Shown here piece after piece: positions 45,443-58,348 of a stretch of 64,000 bases of DNA. The DNA is taken from contig CM074856.1 in assembly GCA_037501455.1 (NCBI GenBank), positions 96,276,001 to 96,340,000 on the forward strand. Direction: 5' to 3'. The translations under genes and the position numbers were made by a program. The DNA is from Lantana camara (taxonomy: Eukaryota; Streptophyta; Magnoliopsida; Lamiales; Verbenaceae). A model generated the notes under the pieces. It ran no database searches and was not told the DNA's origin. It worked only from the letters and a program-made list of their open reading frames with translations. The first letter of the stretch is position 1. The number at the start of each line of letters is the position of its first letter.

Positions 45443-46979
45443 CTGCACACTAAAAACATAAATGGGGAGGGGTCAGTCCAAAGACTGAGCGAGGGGCTAA
45501 CACACGCACACTACATACGTATACGGAGCACAACACATAACATATAGGGGAGTTCGTGAACCAGGTCGTGGTTTTTGCATTCTAAAATATTTCTCACGTG
45601 ATACTAGATATAGGGGAGTAAAAGAGTTAGGCCAAAGGCCAAAACAATCCAAATTTTATTAATTAGAAATCCACTCCCGTTTCCCGAACAATTTCTTAAC
45701 AAACCAGCCTAACGGAAATCAAACACACAAAGCAAACGTTCAAACAAAAAGGGGAAATGTGCACAGGAGTAATACTCGTCGCTCCGAGGCTCCTTACCCA
45801 CATCCCGGTGATCATGCACAGGAGCAATACTCGTCGCTCCGAGGCTCCTTACCCACAATCACCGGGCCCCAAACAAAGCAGAGTCAAACCAACAAACCAG
45901 AGGGGAAATGTACACAGGAGTAATACTCGTCGCTCCGAGGCTCCTTACCCACATCCCGATGATCATGCACAGGAGTAATACTCGTCGCCCCGAGGCTCCT
46001 TACCCATAATCACTGGGCCCCAAGCAAAGCAGAGTCAAACCAAAGTCAAATCATATTTCTAGTCATAACACAGGCATAATCATAGCATATTCAGATTCTA
46101 ACATATTCAGATTTCAGCATATTCATAGTTCGCACATACGTACATATATAAAAGGGCTTATATTCGCATGCAAACATAACGGTCATATTTCATTAGGGTG
46201 TATCTATAACCTAACCTCACCTGGCACCAAACACAGCCGAAGACACAGCAGATGGTTCACCCTGGAACCTGCACGACTCACTTGTCACCACCCCGGGTGC
46301 ACCTGAACCAACTGAACACACAAAACAGACCACAAGGCTCAGACTCAGACAGACAACCGCACAGGGACGCACGACAAATGCAATCACATAAGCAGGATTC
46401 AAATTCATATTAATTTCAGGCAAAACAAAACATTAAGGCATGTCCATAAGCACAATTAATGCAATTAAGGGGACTCGAAAGGCAATGGAATTCACATATA
46501 ACATTTCATACAAATTTGCACGTATTACAAAGCTAAACAAATCGTAATAGCAAGCTCCGAATTTTATATAAATCTCACAAGGCTACATATCAAATTCCAA
46601 TCGTACTAAGTTCATATATTTCCTCGTGGCCTGCCCAAATCATATGTTACATAATGGATTCAATTATCAAGGTTGAACTAATCAAATCAAACAAATTCAT
46701 CCTGTTTCAAAACTACACAAACACCCCCTCTGATCTAATCAATAAGCATAAATTCAATAAATCGGGATTCAATTTAAAAATTACAAAGTCCATACTTATC
46801 ATATTTCATATCATACATGATTTCATACACATAGGAGTACATTTTGATCGACAATTCAAACATATAGCAATTAATTCGCATTTAAACAATTAGTTCAAAT
46901 ATATCCCAAATACATAAATAAATACGTAGAAAATAAACCGAGTGTCCGATTAACGAACGGAAAGCGGCAACGGACTCAC
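45443..46979 (-). other. Intron-like segment in solo LTR, with hairpin
   Basis: On the minus strand, ATATAATA (48042-48035), CT-rich run (48002-47976), GC-rich block (about 47870-47000), donor G|GTGAGT at 46979, AT-rich 1.54 kb, hairpin TCAGTC..GACTGA (45488-45473) and acceptor TGTGCAG|G ending at 45443. Confidence 0.4.
45751..46040. repeat. Nested tandem duplication in solo LTR
   Basis: A unit of about 151 bases starting GGGGAAATGT (45751 and 45902) occurs twice. Each unit holds two copies of a shorter block with AATACTCGTCGC and GAGGCTCCTTACCCA, giving four copies of the short block. The related LARD LTR has only one equivalent region near 31820-31920. Confidence 0.8.
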
Positions 46980-49891
46980 CATAACGAGACGGACATTCTG
47001 TCTGAAGCCAGCCGGATCGCCGCCATCCGAGCCGCCGGAACAGTGGCGGGCCGCCGCTCGGCCACCCACGGAGCGTGCCGGAAAAAACCCGAAAAATCAC
47101 CCGTTCAAGGATTCCTCGTGCTCAATCCAATTCCTCGATCAATTTCTGCAAATCCCAAGCCAATCGTCTCCAATTTCAAAACCAAGAATACGAAAACCCT
47201 AGAATCTTCAAACTTCAATTACTTTCAAACCGGTGAACCAAAATGAGATCCGAAAGAGGCATCGGCTTATCCGTGACGAGCTTTACGAAAGCCCTAAGCT
47301 TTCTCGCCGGAAAAATCCCCGGAGGTAGCACCGCCGTTGAGCCGCCGCTGCACCACCGTGATCCGCCGCCAATTGGCCGAATCAGAAGTCGTGTGATCAA
47401 AGGCCACTAGTTCTCGTCGTTCCGAACAACTTTCGTGAAGGGCCCGAGGCCAAAAGATGACCGGAAAAGGCCCCCGTTGGCCGCCGAATATTCTGCCGCC
47501 GCAAGCCTCCCCGGAACCACCACCTACGGCCAAAATTCCGTGAAAATGATGCCGGGAATGGACTCAGGGGGTCGGAAAGGGGTAGAAAACACATTGAACC
47601 GTCGGAATGGGTCACCGGAAAGCGGCAAAAAGCGCCGCTACAGTAACGCGCGGCGCCGTTGCAGCCCGGATGGCCGCCCCGCCAACGTCCCTCGCTGCGC
47701 CGGGACATCCCCTCACCGGGACTGGGGCGCGTGCCGTAGGAAAGCGGCCGGAAGCCGCCGCAAACGGGTGGCTCCGCCATCCCCGCCTGTGCGTCTGAAA
47801 TCAGGCGGTTTCTCCGTCATCGGTCATCGGTTGGTCGAGTTCTTGGTACGGTTGTGACCGCGTCGTCGAGCTCTCCGAAATAGACTATTCATTCATCGAA
47901 TTCCGTCGAGAAACGGGCAAGTTTGAGTTGTGTATGAAAAATACACCTTGAGTGTGTGTGAATAGTGTCAGCATCGCGGGAGAGGGAGAGAGAACGCTGA
48001 GACTGAATTATGGCACGCGAAACGAGGATCCGGGTATTATATCTCGGGTCCTCGTACATAAAAACGGTCGGAAGAAGGGGTTAACGACGTCAGAATAGGG
48101 CGAACTTAGAGTCTACGGACTCGTTTCGATGCCCCGAACTCGTTGAAGGGGTCAAAATGGTCAAAATCTCGTTCGAACGATAAATTACCGAAAAACCCCT
48201 AAAAAGAGAAAATTACAAAAAGGCCCCTAAACTCCTAAAGAGTTCAAACTAAGGCCAAGCAAAACACAAAATCATCTAATTAAACACATAAAAAGGTTGA
48301 GATGAGGCGTACCTTATAAGTCGGACGATCGGGATGTTACATAATGGATCTTATTTTATAAGTCTTGTTTGAATGTTAAAATATTTTTATGTGATCACCT
48401 ATCATGCTATGGTATGCTTTATTGTGGAAACTTGTCTATGTGATTAGTATTGGTTATGGAATAGAAACTTATAGTTGATCACCACTCATAGGTGAAGATC
48501 TGGACGAACTAGGACTTCGGTATTATTACATAATACCTGGTTACTGTAGGTGAGGTTAACGTTTTCAACTGGGATCATGAGTATATATATATATATATAT
48601 ATGAAACATTTTATGACCTACCATAATACCATTCAATTTTTACTCCTTTATAAATGATACTGCCCTTTTGAAAATACTTTGATATCAACTTATATTGTTC
48701 AAGTATACACAATAAATCATTTTAAAGTATTCATGTTTTCTCATTTTCTTATAGAAATTAAAGTATTTCACGTTAAAATATCTCGGTACTATGTTACCGT
48801 TTATCGGGTATCGTTAAAGGCAAGAAAAATATATTTTCTTATTGTGGGCCCGGTGGTCTTGGTAGAAGTAGTAGTCCGGGAGGCACGGACCGAGGTCTAC
48901 TATTATACCAGCCGCCAACTAGATCTTGGTGGTGGTCTAACTGGAGGTTAGTTATTCCACATCAAGTGACGGGAAAAGGTACGTCCCTCCCAAATTCATG
49001 TGTATCGTCAATAAGGGTAGCTCCCTGAGTTGACACCGGAGGAAGAAGGATGGTATCATTGTATTTTGTTTTATTACGTAACGATATCTTGATCAATATC
49101 GTTACGAATATTCTTGGTTTTTAAGGAGTAAAGGTTGGAGAACGCCTAGCTTGCGGGCACCATATTGTTTCACAAAAAAGGGGTTCATATTTTCTTAAAT
49201 AGTATAGTATGTAATCCCCCTACCCCTTTATCTACAAATAAATATGAACCCAATATCGATATTGTTGTAGTATTTTCCTATTATCGGATACTGACCAAGG
49301 AGTTTCTTGGTTAGTCCGGCTATGTATACTGATTTCTCATTACTCTCAAAATTATTACTTCACTCTTATTCAATTACTGTTAAAGATCCTTTCGAATAAA
49401 AGTTTCTTGGTAAAAATCCTAAAGTTTTATAGTATCACTCAACCACCCCTCACTTAGTCACTTTGACTAACCCCTCGCTCTTTTCAAATTCATGATTTCA
49501 GGTATTGCCATCTCTCATTAGCTGGTCTCTTGAAGCATAGAGAGTCCATTAACTTGTGCATGTTAGATCAGTTTCTCAACTTGGCCAAGTTAGACTATAA
49601 TCTCGTACAGTTATTATATTACTCTAGTAGCATACTCTTAGATTGTGAACGACTTTACCCTTACAATATCGCTTCTAAGTTTTCATGAGTTTCAAATCAT
49701 TCCAAATCCTTTTATTTACTGCCCCAAACATAAGCTGTTGTTTTAAATGTTTGAAATTCCGCTGCCATGTTTTCTTAACTCTGATATCGTATAGCATCGT
49801 CCCTTCGCCGGCGTGCCTCTCAGGCGCTAGGTCTCACATCCACCTAGGAAGTGCAATGGTGCGGGGTTGTAGCATATTTGGGGGCTCTACA

Positions 49892-51539
49892 GCTAAGGTG
49901 GTATTAGAGCATCAGGTTGCTTTGGTATCCTTGGTGCTATTTCTTAAAAATCTTAAGTTTTCAAAATTTTAATGTTTCGATATGCATTCAAAATTAATAC
50001 CCTGGCGTCATGCACTCATTCATTATATCAATTTATATGTGCCTATGTGTTTCCTAGTTGCATAATTTATCATACAAACTTCGAAGTAAATTCCCTTTTG
50101 GAATTTGCCTCATTACTGATCGGTTTATAAACGCTGCTCTTATCGGGACGATAATCCGACCCCCTTACATGACGAGATATCATACCAGAAGAATGAGAAG
50201 TCGGGAATTAGAACCCATAAGGTCATTTTAGAAAGGAATTAGTGATACGTCGCCTTTCTTTTGAAAGGCCAACAGATCACTTTTAAATCAGAAAAGTGGA
50301 GATGATATTGGATTTAGGTTGTTTTGAGCAACATCAGAAAGGGTGACTCGACGGAGCACAACAATGCTGAGAAGTCATTTCGGTATCTCAAGAATCTCAA
50401 GTATGCTCCGAATTAGATTTGGGAAAGGTATTACTAGTTGAAGGTTCAAGAAAAGAACACTGGAAAACTTCCTTCAACGGCTGCTATCTCGAGAGACACC
50501 ACTGGTTTAACCATTTTCCCCATAACATGGATTGAGTGAAAGCAGAAGTTGAATAAGGGTTGAGTGTTTGCTCAGTGTGTGAACCTCAGCGAATCTAGAT
50601 TTCAAACTAAAGAATATCACTTGATCACATTATTTCCACCCGAAGGAGTTAATTAGCACCTCAAGGATGGAGATAATGATAAGTTGGAGCCACTAAGGAA
50701 TCTATTCGAAATGCAAAACTTCATGGGCAAGTCATTATAAGAGGGTTGTGGAAGACTTTTGAGAAATAGCTACACTTAAGGACTGGAAGTTAAAAGGTCA
50801 ATGAGTAGTAGACAAATTTCGAAGTACTGCAGCAAAGACTGATTTTTGCAGTAGTGCAAACCCTGCCTAAACAAAGGATGTTTATAGTTTACACCAATGC
50901 CTCTAAATAAGGGTCAAAGTAGGTATTGTTGATTGGAGTAGAAGTTACGCTCCAAGGAAACCTATGTCGCTATATAACGAAAAGAGCGACAACGGAATAT
51001 TGGAAATTTGAAAGAAGGTTGCAATCATCGTTATTCCCAACATGGGAAAATGGATCAGAACACAAGAAGTCCAATGGTATATAAGTCATCGTTGGAAGGG
51101 TGATAAAGTCAACATGCCTCTTCCTGGTTAAGACTACAGATAAGGAAATCAAAGTCACATCATTGTTTTGAAGAAATATTCGGGAGATGTTGGGTGCCAA
51201 GTTTTAGGAAATCCTCAGAATGATAAGAAGTTAAAGTGGATGAGTTAAACCAAGGGTCTACAGTTTTCCTTAAAGATATTAGGATAAATTAAACTCCGTA
51301 CTTTGCAAGTACCCTAATGGAAAATCTCAAGTTTTAATAATGGAAGAAGTACCGTTGGAATTAAATTTGACTTAGGATTGAAACCGGTTGAGGAAAAATT
51401 CCCTAGTCAAGGTCTTTTGTAAAGGATATAAGAATGGGGAAACAATAAGGAAAACAAACGGATGTATGGAAAACACTACCCAAGTTACTCCTGGACAATA
51501 AGAGAATCTGAGGACAGATTCTTTTTAAGGGGGGAGGAG
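49892..51539 (+). other. Interior of the second non-autonomous element, no genes
   Basis: It holds the primer site (49899-49910) and polypurine tract (51527-51539). Between them there is no long frame and no gag or pol motif that I can see. The A- and G-rich plus strand could be a heavily decayed chromoviral interior. Confidence 0.75.
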
Positions 51540-52630
51540 TGTAACAGCCCTAAACAGGGCCTAGTTGGAATTGGTAAGCCTTGAAAGAAAGTGAAAGCGT
51601 TTATAGACTTTGATCCGTCAAATGTTCTTCATGCATCACATTTCTATGTGTTTTAAGTTGTTCTTACGTGCTATTATGTGACTTTGGGAGATATCTCAAC
51701 TAAAACCCCATATTACTATTCATTTCCGAGCCTCCATTCCCTCAATAGAATCCTAAAGTGTAACGCCCCCACCCGTACCAGAACAAGAGGAGAGCGGCGT
51801 CTCAACCCCCGCACTGAAGCACCTCTCAAGTAATGGTGTGAGCCATCACTCAAGAAATACTCCAGCGAACGGCTGTCTATCAAAACTATACATGTACAAC
51901 GATGTGGCTATGCAGCGGAAAAATCAGAGTATTTTAAAACTTTTCAAAACATGTGCGTGATGGCATGTAACAAACAAGAACATATTGATCGTGTAAGAGA
52001 GACTCGGCATATCAGAACATATAACATATTCACATATAAATACCGATACAATAGAGTTCAAAATATCGGTAACAGAGTAGCAGAAAGAGTATAACAAAGA
52101 TACTCAAGTATTCAGAAACATATACGGAAACATAAAGTGATGCAGCCATAAAACATATGCAGGACGCAGAAGAGGAAGTAATACTAAGTCCTGACAGAAA
52201 CAAAAATGACAATCTAGAGCTTCAAGATACCTCTAGACTGCGGCTGCAAGACCTGAAACCACGAGGCAAGAAAACGGGAGAGGTATTAGTCAAAAGGACT
52301 AAGTGAGGGAATACTTTAAAGAAAGTACTGAATGATAAAGAACTTGAAGTAAAGTTTAGAACTGTTAATGCAATGCTTTAAAGAAGAACTTGAAACAAGT
52401 TCGGTTGATAAAACTCTTTGAATGCGATGCTGTAAAAGAATGCACGTTATAAAACATTTTCATGAATGCTATCACACGCGCACACATATGCTGTTGATGG
52501 TTCATAGTTCTTTCATAAAACGGGATAAGGGTAAAGTGAACTTTTCCAGATAAGAACCATCCTTTATGAAACAGAATTTTTGCCCGCAAGCTAGGCTCCT
52601 CCATCCTTACTCCAGAAAACATGATTCGGT

Positions 52631-52790
52631 AGAGCATCGGACCAGGATCAACGATAATTCCACGTGTAGTAGAGTATCGGACCAAGATCAACAATAACCC
52701 CACATATAGTAGAGCATCGGACCAAGGTCAACAACAACTCCGCACATAGTAGACTATCGGACCAAGGTCAACAACAACTCTTACCAACGC
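52631..52790. repeat. Four-copy tandem repeat, 40-bp period
   Basis: The word AGAG/C-C/TATCGGACCA starts at 52631, 52671, 52711 and 52751, exactly 40 bases apart, followed by GGTCAACAAC-like sequence in each copy. It is internal to the solo LTR. Confidence 0.85.
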
Positions 52791-53954
52791 ATACAAACAT
52801 GCACCATCCTCTACCGGTTGTCACTTCGGGTAGCTAGCCCTAGGCGACCTGTAAACATGTAATGGGAACAGATTTGCTGTCCGTTCCCAGACAAATTATC
52901 CTGACTTAACAAACCTCCTGTTAAAAGTCGGTGTCAATAGTCTAAGTGTGGCGGCCGGTATTGGTGATGTCGTTGGCGCTCACCTCCCGAGCATCACCTC
53001 CACACATAACCGCCGGGCCCAAACTGTAAACTGTATGCTTGCATTTAAGATTAGCAGTGACCAGAGTATCACTCCAGTATACTAACTTATAACATGTGAA
53101 ACTGTAACTGTAACATATGATGCTGTTTGTAAAACATATGATTCTGTCTGAAAACATGTGAAACTGTCTGTAAACTGTACTTTGAAAACATATGCAAAAC
53201 ATGTAACTGTCTTTGAACAAGAATGCAGAACTTTGGAAAACATGTGCTGTAGATCAAGGTATACTATTAAAGTATGAATGATCCTTTCAAGAGAATGTCC
53301 CGATAACAGGGATAGTTCAAAACAAGGTTTAGCTTTGAATTTCAAAACATATGATACGATAGTATAATCGTGGTTCCAGTTGGAAAACATTTATAACTTC
53401 ACCTCACCTATCAGTAACAAAAGGTAGGTAGACAGATTATGCGGTGCCCTGGGGATCCCAGTGCTCAACTTTAACTCCTGTAGGTGGTGTACTAGAGTGA
53501 GCTTAACAACTAAGACCCACTACTAACCAAGATGCATATGAAATGCAAGAACAATGAACAAGGAACATGTAAAGAACATGTAACACAAGAGAGTAATACC
53601 ATTTAAGGTATTCAAGAAAGGTAACACACAAAGGAATACGTCAAAGTGAGTTACTCTTAACGTTAGACTATGATCTTACTATAACCGCGTAAGCTTTAGT
53701 CAAGTTATGAATCCTATCGCAAACCTTAAGTTAAGAAACAAGTCCACGAAAGAAAACACATTTTGAAAACACATTTTAGACCCTGGATATGGAAACCCTA
53801 GGTGCAAATGTCTATTAAGAAAGCACAAGTTTTAATTCATTTTTACTATTCAAAAGCACTATTCAAAAGTACTATTCCAGATTACTATTCACGATTACTA
53901 TTCACAGGTTACTATTCACATGTCGGGTCAAAGGGTCGGGTCAAACCCTTACTA

Positions 53955-54017
53955 TACACACACCCACACACACACGGTACACACACACACACACACGGCA
54001 TGCACACACACACACAC
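53955..54017. repeat. CA microsatellite interrupted by CGG
   Basis: Three runs of CA repeats are separated by CGGTA and CGGCATG. It lies inside the solo LTR at 51759-55890. Confidence 0.85.
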
Positions 54018-57000
54018 CCTAATCAAATTATGATCTTGATTATAACCTATAGTTTCAAGTTCATGTTAATATAATCAAGTGTAATCTAGGTTAAAGGTAT
54101 AACCTATGGTTAAGAGATCCAATTAAGGCATAAGATCAAGTTATGAAACACTAATCTATCTTAGGTTATAACAAGTGACACCATTAAAGTGTATAACATG
54201 ATCAAGGCACTAAACCATTAATCCATCTCATACCATAAGCTCAATTCATAATTCAAGAAGCATATAACAATGTGACAACATGTCACAACATATCTCATAT
54301 CATATCATATATCATGAACCTTTAGGCATGTAACATGTAACAATTTAATTCCATATCAACATGTAACAAGTTGTGACATAATAAATTGTAAATCACTATT
54401 CCATTAGCAAACATGCATGAACATAATTCAAATTCCATAATCATGCATCAATCCTCATAATATAACAATCATATCACATGATCATAGCATATACTAGAGC
54501 AATTGATAACATTTTCATGCATATACTAAACAATTAAAACATATAAGCAACTATCAAAACATATCATAAAAACTATATAATAAATGCATAAAATAAAATC
54601 CTATATGGCTTAGGGAAGACCCTAAGACCCAACCTAAACATAATATAAACATACCATAACATAAAAACATAAACTAAACTAACATAACATAAAAACAAAA
54701 CAAACTAACCTAGCTACCAAAGGGGGGTGCCGACGGCAAGAGTGGGAGAGGGAGAGAAGAAAGGGTGTTGTTAACACAACTTTGAGCAAGGATTCAAATG
54801 CCTCTTGGCCTCTATTTATAGCTGAAGATAAGCCCCTCACCTTGGAAATAAAATGTGGAGAAGGGTAGGAGAGCAAAAATTGGATAGATTCTCTTGGAAG
54901 CTTTAGGCATGTTGAAGCTAAAATGGGACTGCTGGGGGTATTTCTGTAATTTCGTCCCCCAAGACTCGAGGATAAGTGGCTGGAAGTTTAACCATTCCGA
55001 CGGCAAGAAAATTAGCTTCGAAACGCATATTCATTCATCGAAATCGGATTTACCGTTTGAAAGATACATTAGTTTTAACGAATAAAAGTTTTGAGCTCGA
55101 AACTCGACATGAGTGAAAAACGACTTTCTAGAATGATTTTCAATTCCGGATTGCTTCCAAAATTCAAGAAATAAATCGAGAAGCGTTTTGAGTCCAAAAT
55201 CGACTATAAAACGTTTTACCGTTAAAAAGTTGAAAACGTAGGATGAATAGTGAATTCTCACGTACGAACGTACGCTTCAAAATTTCAAGATAGGGTTTGA
55301 ATCAAGAGTTGTAAAACATCTCAAAAATCTTGAAATAGCTCAAGTAGTGCAAATCCGAAGAGAAAACATTTTCCGAATGAAAACCGTTCGTAAAAGGAAT
55401 AGTAAACTAGGGTTTTCAAAAACGTTTTCAATAAAACAAAGTTCCGGAATGGATTTCCAAGCCAAGAATGATTTCAAAAGACTCGTCTCGATTCAAGGAT
55501 CGATTCGACTGTAACTTGGGTAGAAAAAGGTATCAGAATCAAAAGCTCATTTTCTGATGAATAGTAACTTTGGTCGGTAAGTTCCAAAAATACCCTTATG
55601 GCTCAAGAAAGACTTTCTGAGTTCGGGAAACAAGTTCAAACGATTGGGAAACATGTATGATGAACCTCTAGGGTTCGAGTAGCAATATGAACAAGGTAGG
55701 CTCGGGTTATGAATAGTAAACTGAATCAAAGGTCAAGAATTCCCCTTAAAACATGTCAGAACATATACGAGCACCAAGTTCATGTAAGAATGCAATGCAT
55801 GAAGATTCAAAAAATTGGATCACGGTCTATAAACGCTTTACCACTGCCTAACTTACTGTTTTCATCCAGGCCCTGTTTTGGGCTGTTACATAAAGACTCA
55901 AATTGTATCTCTTAAATATCAAAATTCACATCTTTTGTCCTAAAATCATTTCCGAAAATTTTAGATCAAATTTATGATTTTATCTTCATGTCACCATTTA
56001 TCCACTAAGCCATATCTTCTTATCTCATTAGAGGTATGAAACTCTTATTTTTCCATCGTTTACATATGCTTTCTAGGACCCGAAACTCTTTACAAAAATT
56101 GTTGATCAAAATTACCATTTGGTCCCTTGAGCACTATTCATTTCCTAAAATTAGGAATTTCCCGGAACACTTTTCCTATCAAATATTACAGTCAAATGAA
56201 TCCTTAAATCATTTCGAGAATTTTGATATCATCCACAAACCCTGATTCCTATTCTAACTCAAGTAGTATCGAAAATCACTTCAAAACCCTAGTTACTATT
56301 TTTACCGTAAACGACTTTTTATCCGTACACTTTTTGATATTCAATATTATAGTCAAAACGATCCTTGAATTATTATATGAATTTTCATACATTTATCAAA
56401 ACTTGATTCCAACCGTAGCATATCTTATAAATATTTTCTTTTTTAAAAATTATCATTTTATTTTAAATAATTAGCTTTCATTCAATATTCGAATTTTACT
56501 TAAAACGTTTTTGAATTTTTCTCTAAACTATGATAAATTTTACAACCTTTAAAATTCATCATAGCTTCGTCTATATAATTTTCTCATGATTTTCATCATC
56601 TTTAACATTCATAATTTATAAACGAAAAATCTAAATATTTCACATTTATAATCACGACGAAGCTTATTTTTCACTTGTTCTTTCATTAATTTACTACTTC
56701 AAGTTTTCACCTCTCGACTCTTGAATAAATTTTATACCATTTTACATTTATTTTTTTATTCAACATGACATCATCCATGACTTCATGGATGACATCATAG
56801 AAAGCTAGGTGTAGGGACAAGAATTGTCCACATTTTTCCTACAAAATTGTTACACTTTTGAGATCCTAATTTCTCCACATTTTTACCATAAAATTTCTAC
56901 ACTTTTATGATCAAGAATTGTCCACATTTCCTACACAAAATTATAATTCCCTCTAGGTCCCAATTTAATACCTATAAATTCCCCCTCATACCTCACATTT

Positions 57001-58308
57001 AAAACATCAAAATCCCTCCATTTCCCTCTCTCTCCCTCACGCCACTCTCTCTCTCCCCCAAGGTATGTTTTTATTTTATGCTTTAAATTCTTGCTTTAAT
57101 TCATGCTTAGTCAATATAGTATAATTGGTATAGTTAATATGTTTTAATTCATGCTTAGTTAATTTATGCTTTATAAATTAATATTTCATGATTAGATATA
57201 ATATGTTACATTTTCATGAATTATATTTAATTAAATGCATGAATTATGATATGAAATAGTATATTAATATGTTTAAGTATTCATGATCTTGTTTAATTAA
57301 ATTCATATCAAGAATAATTTATTTAGAATTAATTTCATGAATCATGTTGCATAAAGTGCCACAGTTTACCTTTAATCATATGTTATGAACCTAGAATTTA
57401 TTAAATATGATCATGAACTAGTATGAACATATTCATAAGTCTAAGAACATGTTCATATTGTTCTTGAATGATTTTAAGTGCACGTGTGATAGTGTGTGAG
57501 TGTGTGTGTTCGATTTTATGTTGTAAAATGATTAATTCATAAGAATTTGAATAGTAAATGTTTTCAATAGTAACTTTAACTTTTTGGTCAACACTTATGA
57601 TGATAATTTCGAAATTAATATTAAAATAATTATAAAATAGGTTTTGGAATTTTTAAACGAAGATTTTATCCGAATTTTTCAAAAATCGGCAATCTTGTAA
57701 ACCTTTTCTAAAATGTGACCTACATTGTCAAGTTAAACCCTAATTTCGTTTCCAATCTTATAATTAAAATCATGGTGATTAATAAATATTTAATTAGTTA
57801 AAGATTTCATAAAACCTAATTAATTAAAGTTTCAAGAATCATTTAAACGTTTCATATATCGTTTTGAAATTCAAAACATTCAAGGTTTCAAACATTAAAG
57901 AATTAGGATTTTTATCCAAGGTTTGAATTTCAAATAAAGATATTCATTTAGGATTTTCAAATCGGATATTTTCAAATATCATTTCCAAAATAAGATTTCT
58001 TTATGGATTTCTTTTTTAACATAGAAGCTTATTGAGATTCCTAATTTGATTAATAATTACTTGATATAATAATGGATCTTATTTTATAAGTCTTGTTTGA
58101 ACGTTAAAATATTTTTATGTGATCACCTATCATGCTATGGTATGCTTTATTGTGGAAACTTGTCTATGTGATTAGTATTGGTTATGGAATAGAAACTTAT
58201 AGTTGATCACCACTCATAGGTGAAGATCTGGACGGACTAGGACTCCGGCATTATTACATAATACCTGGTTACTGTAGGTGAGGTTAACGTTTTCAACTGG
58301 GATCATGA

Positions 58309-58309
<1 letters not shown>

Positions 58310-58344
<35 letters not shown>
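58310..58344. repeat. TA microsatellite, expanded copy
   Basis: There are 35 bases of alternating TA in the 3' LTR; the matching tract in the 5' LTR (48582-48602) is 21 bases. The tracts were equal at insertion. Confidence 0.85.

Positions 58345-58348
<4 letters not shown>

Larger units (their letters stand above)
44915..48341 (-). mobile_element. Solo LTR of a Tekay-like gypsy element (3.43 kb)
   Basis: It begins TGTAACACCCCG and ends CGGGATGTTACA on the plus strand, with TSD TAATG (44910-44914 and 48342-48346). The host LTR copy at 51540-59632 lacks it and shows the intact site. It is related to, but clearly different from, the LTRs of the LARD-like element (same GTTCGCTATGACTTGG-type 3' block on the minus strand). 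No interior remains. Confidence 0.93.
43885..49501 (+). other. Intron-like segment in 5' LTR (interrupted), with hairpin
   Basis: TATAAA at 43795-43800 is followed by a CT-rich exon-like run (43831-43880), a near-consensus donor CAAG|GTATGT at 43885, AT-rich DNA (2.19 kb once the solo LTR is removed), hairpin TTAGTCA..TGACTAA (49454-49470), and acceptor GATTTCAG|G ending at 49501. The partner LTR has the same sites at 57063 and 59242. This is the clearest donor and acceptor pair in the window. Confidence 0.5.
42493..49891 (+). repeat. 5' LTR of the second non-autonomous gypsy element
   Basis: It includes the solo LTR 44915-48341 plus one TSD copy; the net length is 3,967 bp. The partner LTR provides the empty site (TAATAATGGATC near 58067). 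A TA microsatellite lies at 48582-48602. Confidence 0.92.
52253..54719 (-). other. Intron-like segment in solo LTR, with hairpin
   Basis: On the minus strand, a strong TATA box CTATAAATAG (54821-54812), CT-rich run (54760-54737), donor-like AG|GTTAGT at 54719 (weaker than in other families), 2.5 kb of AT-rich DNA, hairpin TTAGTC..GACTAA (52302-52286), acceptor GGTTTCAG|G ending at 52253. Confidence 0.38.
51759..55890 (-). mobile_element. Solo LTR of a third gypsy family (4.13 kb)
   Basis: It starts TGTAACGCCCCC and ends TTTTGGGCTGTTACA, with TSD TAAAG (51754-51758 and 55891-55895); the 5' LTR of the host element shows the empty site near 42710. On its own strand it begins TGTAACAGCCCAAAACAGGG, close to the start of its host LTR, so the two families are related. 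No interior is left. Confidence 0.93.
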
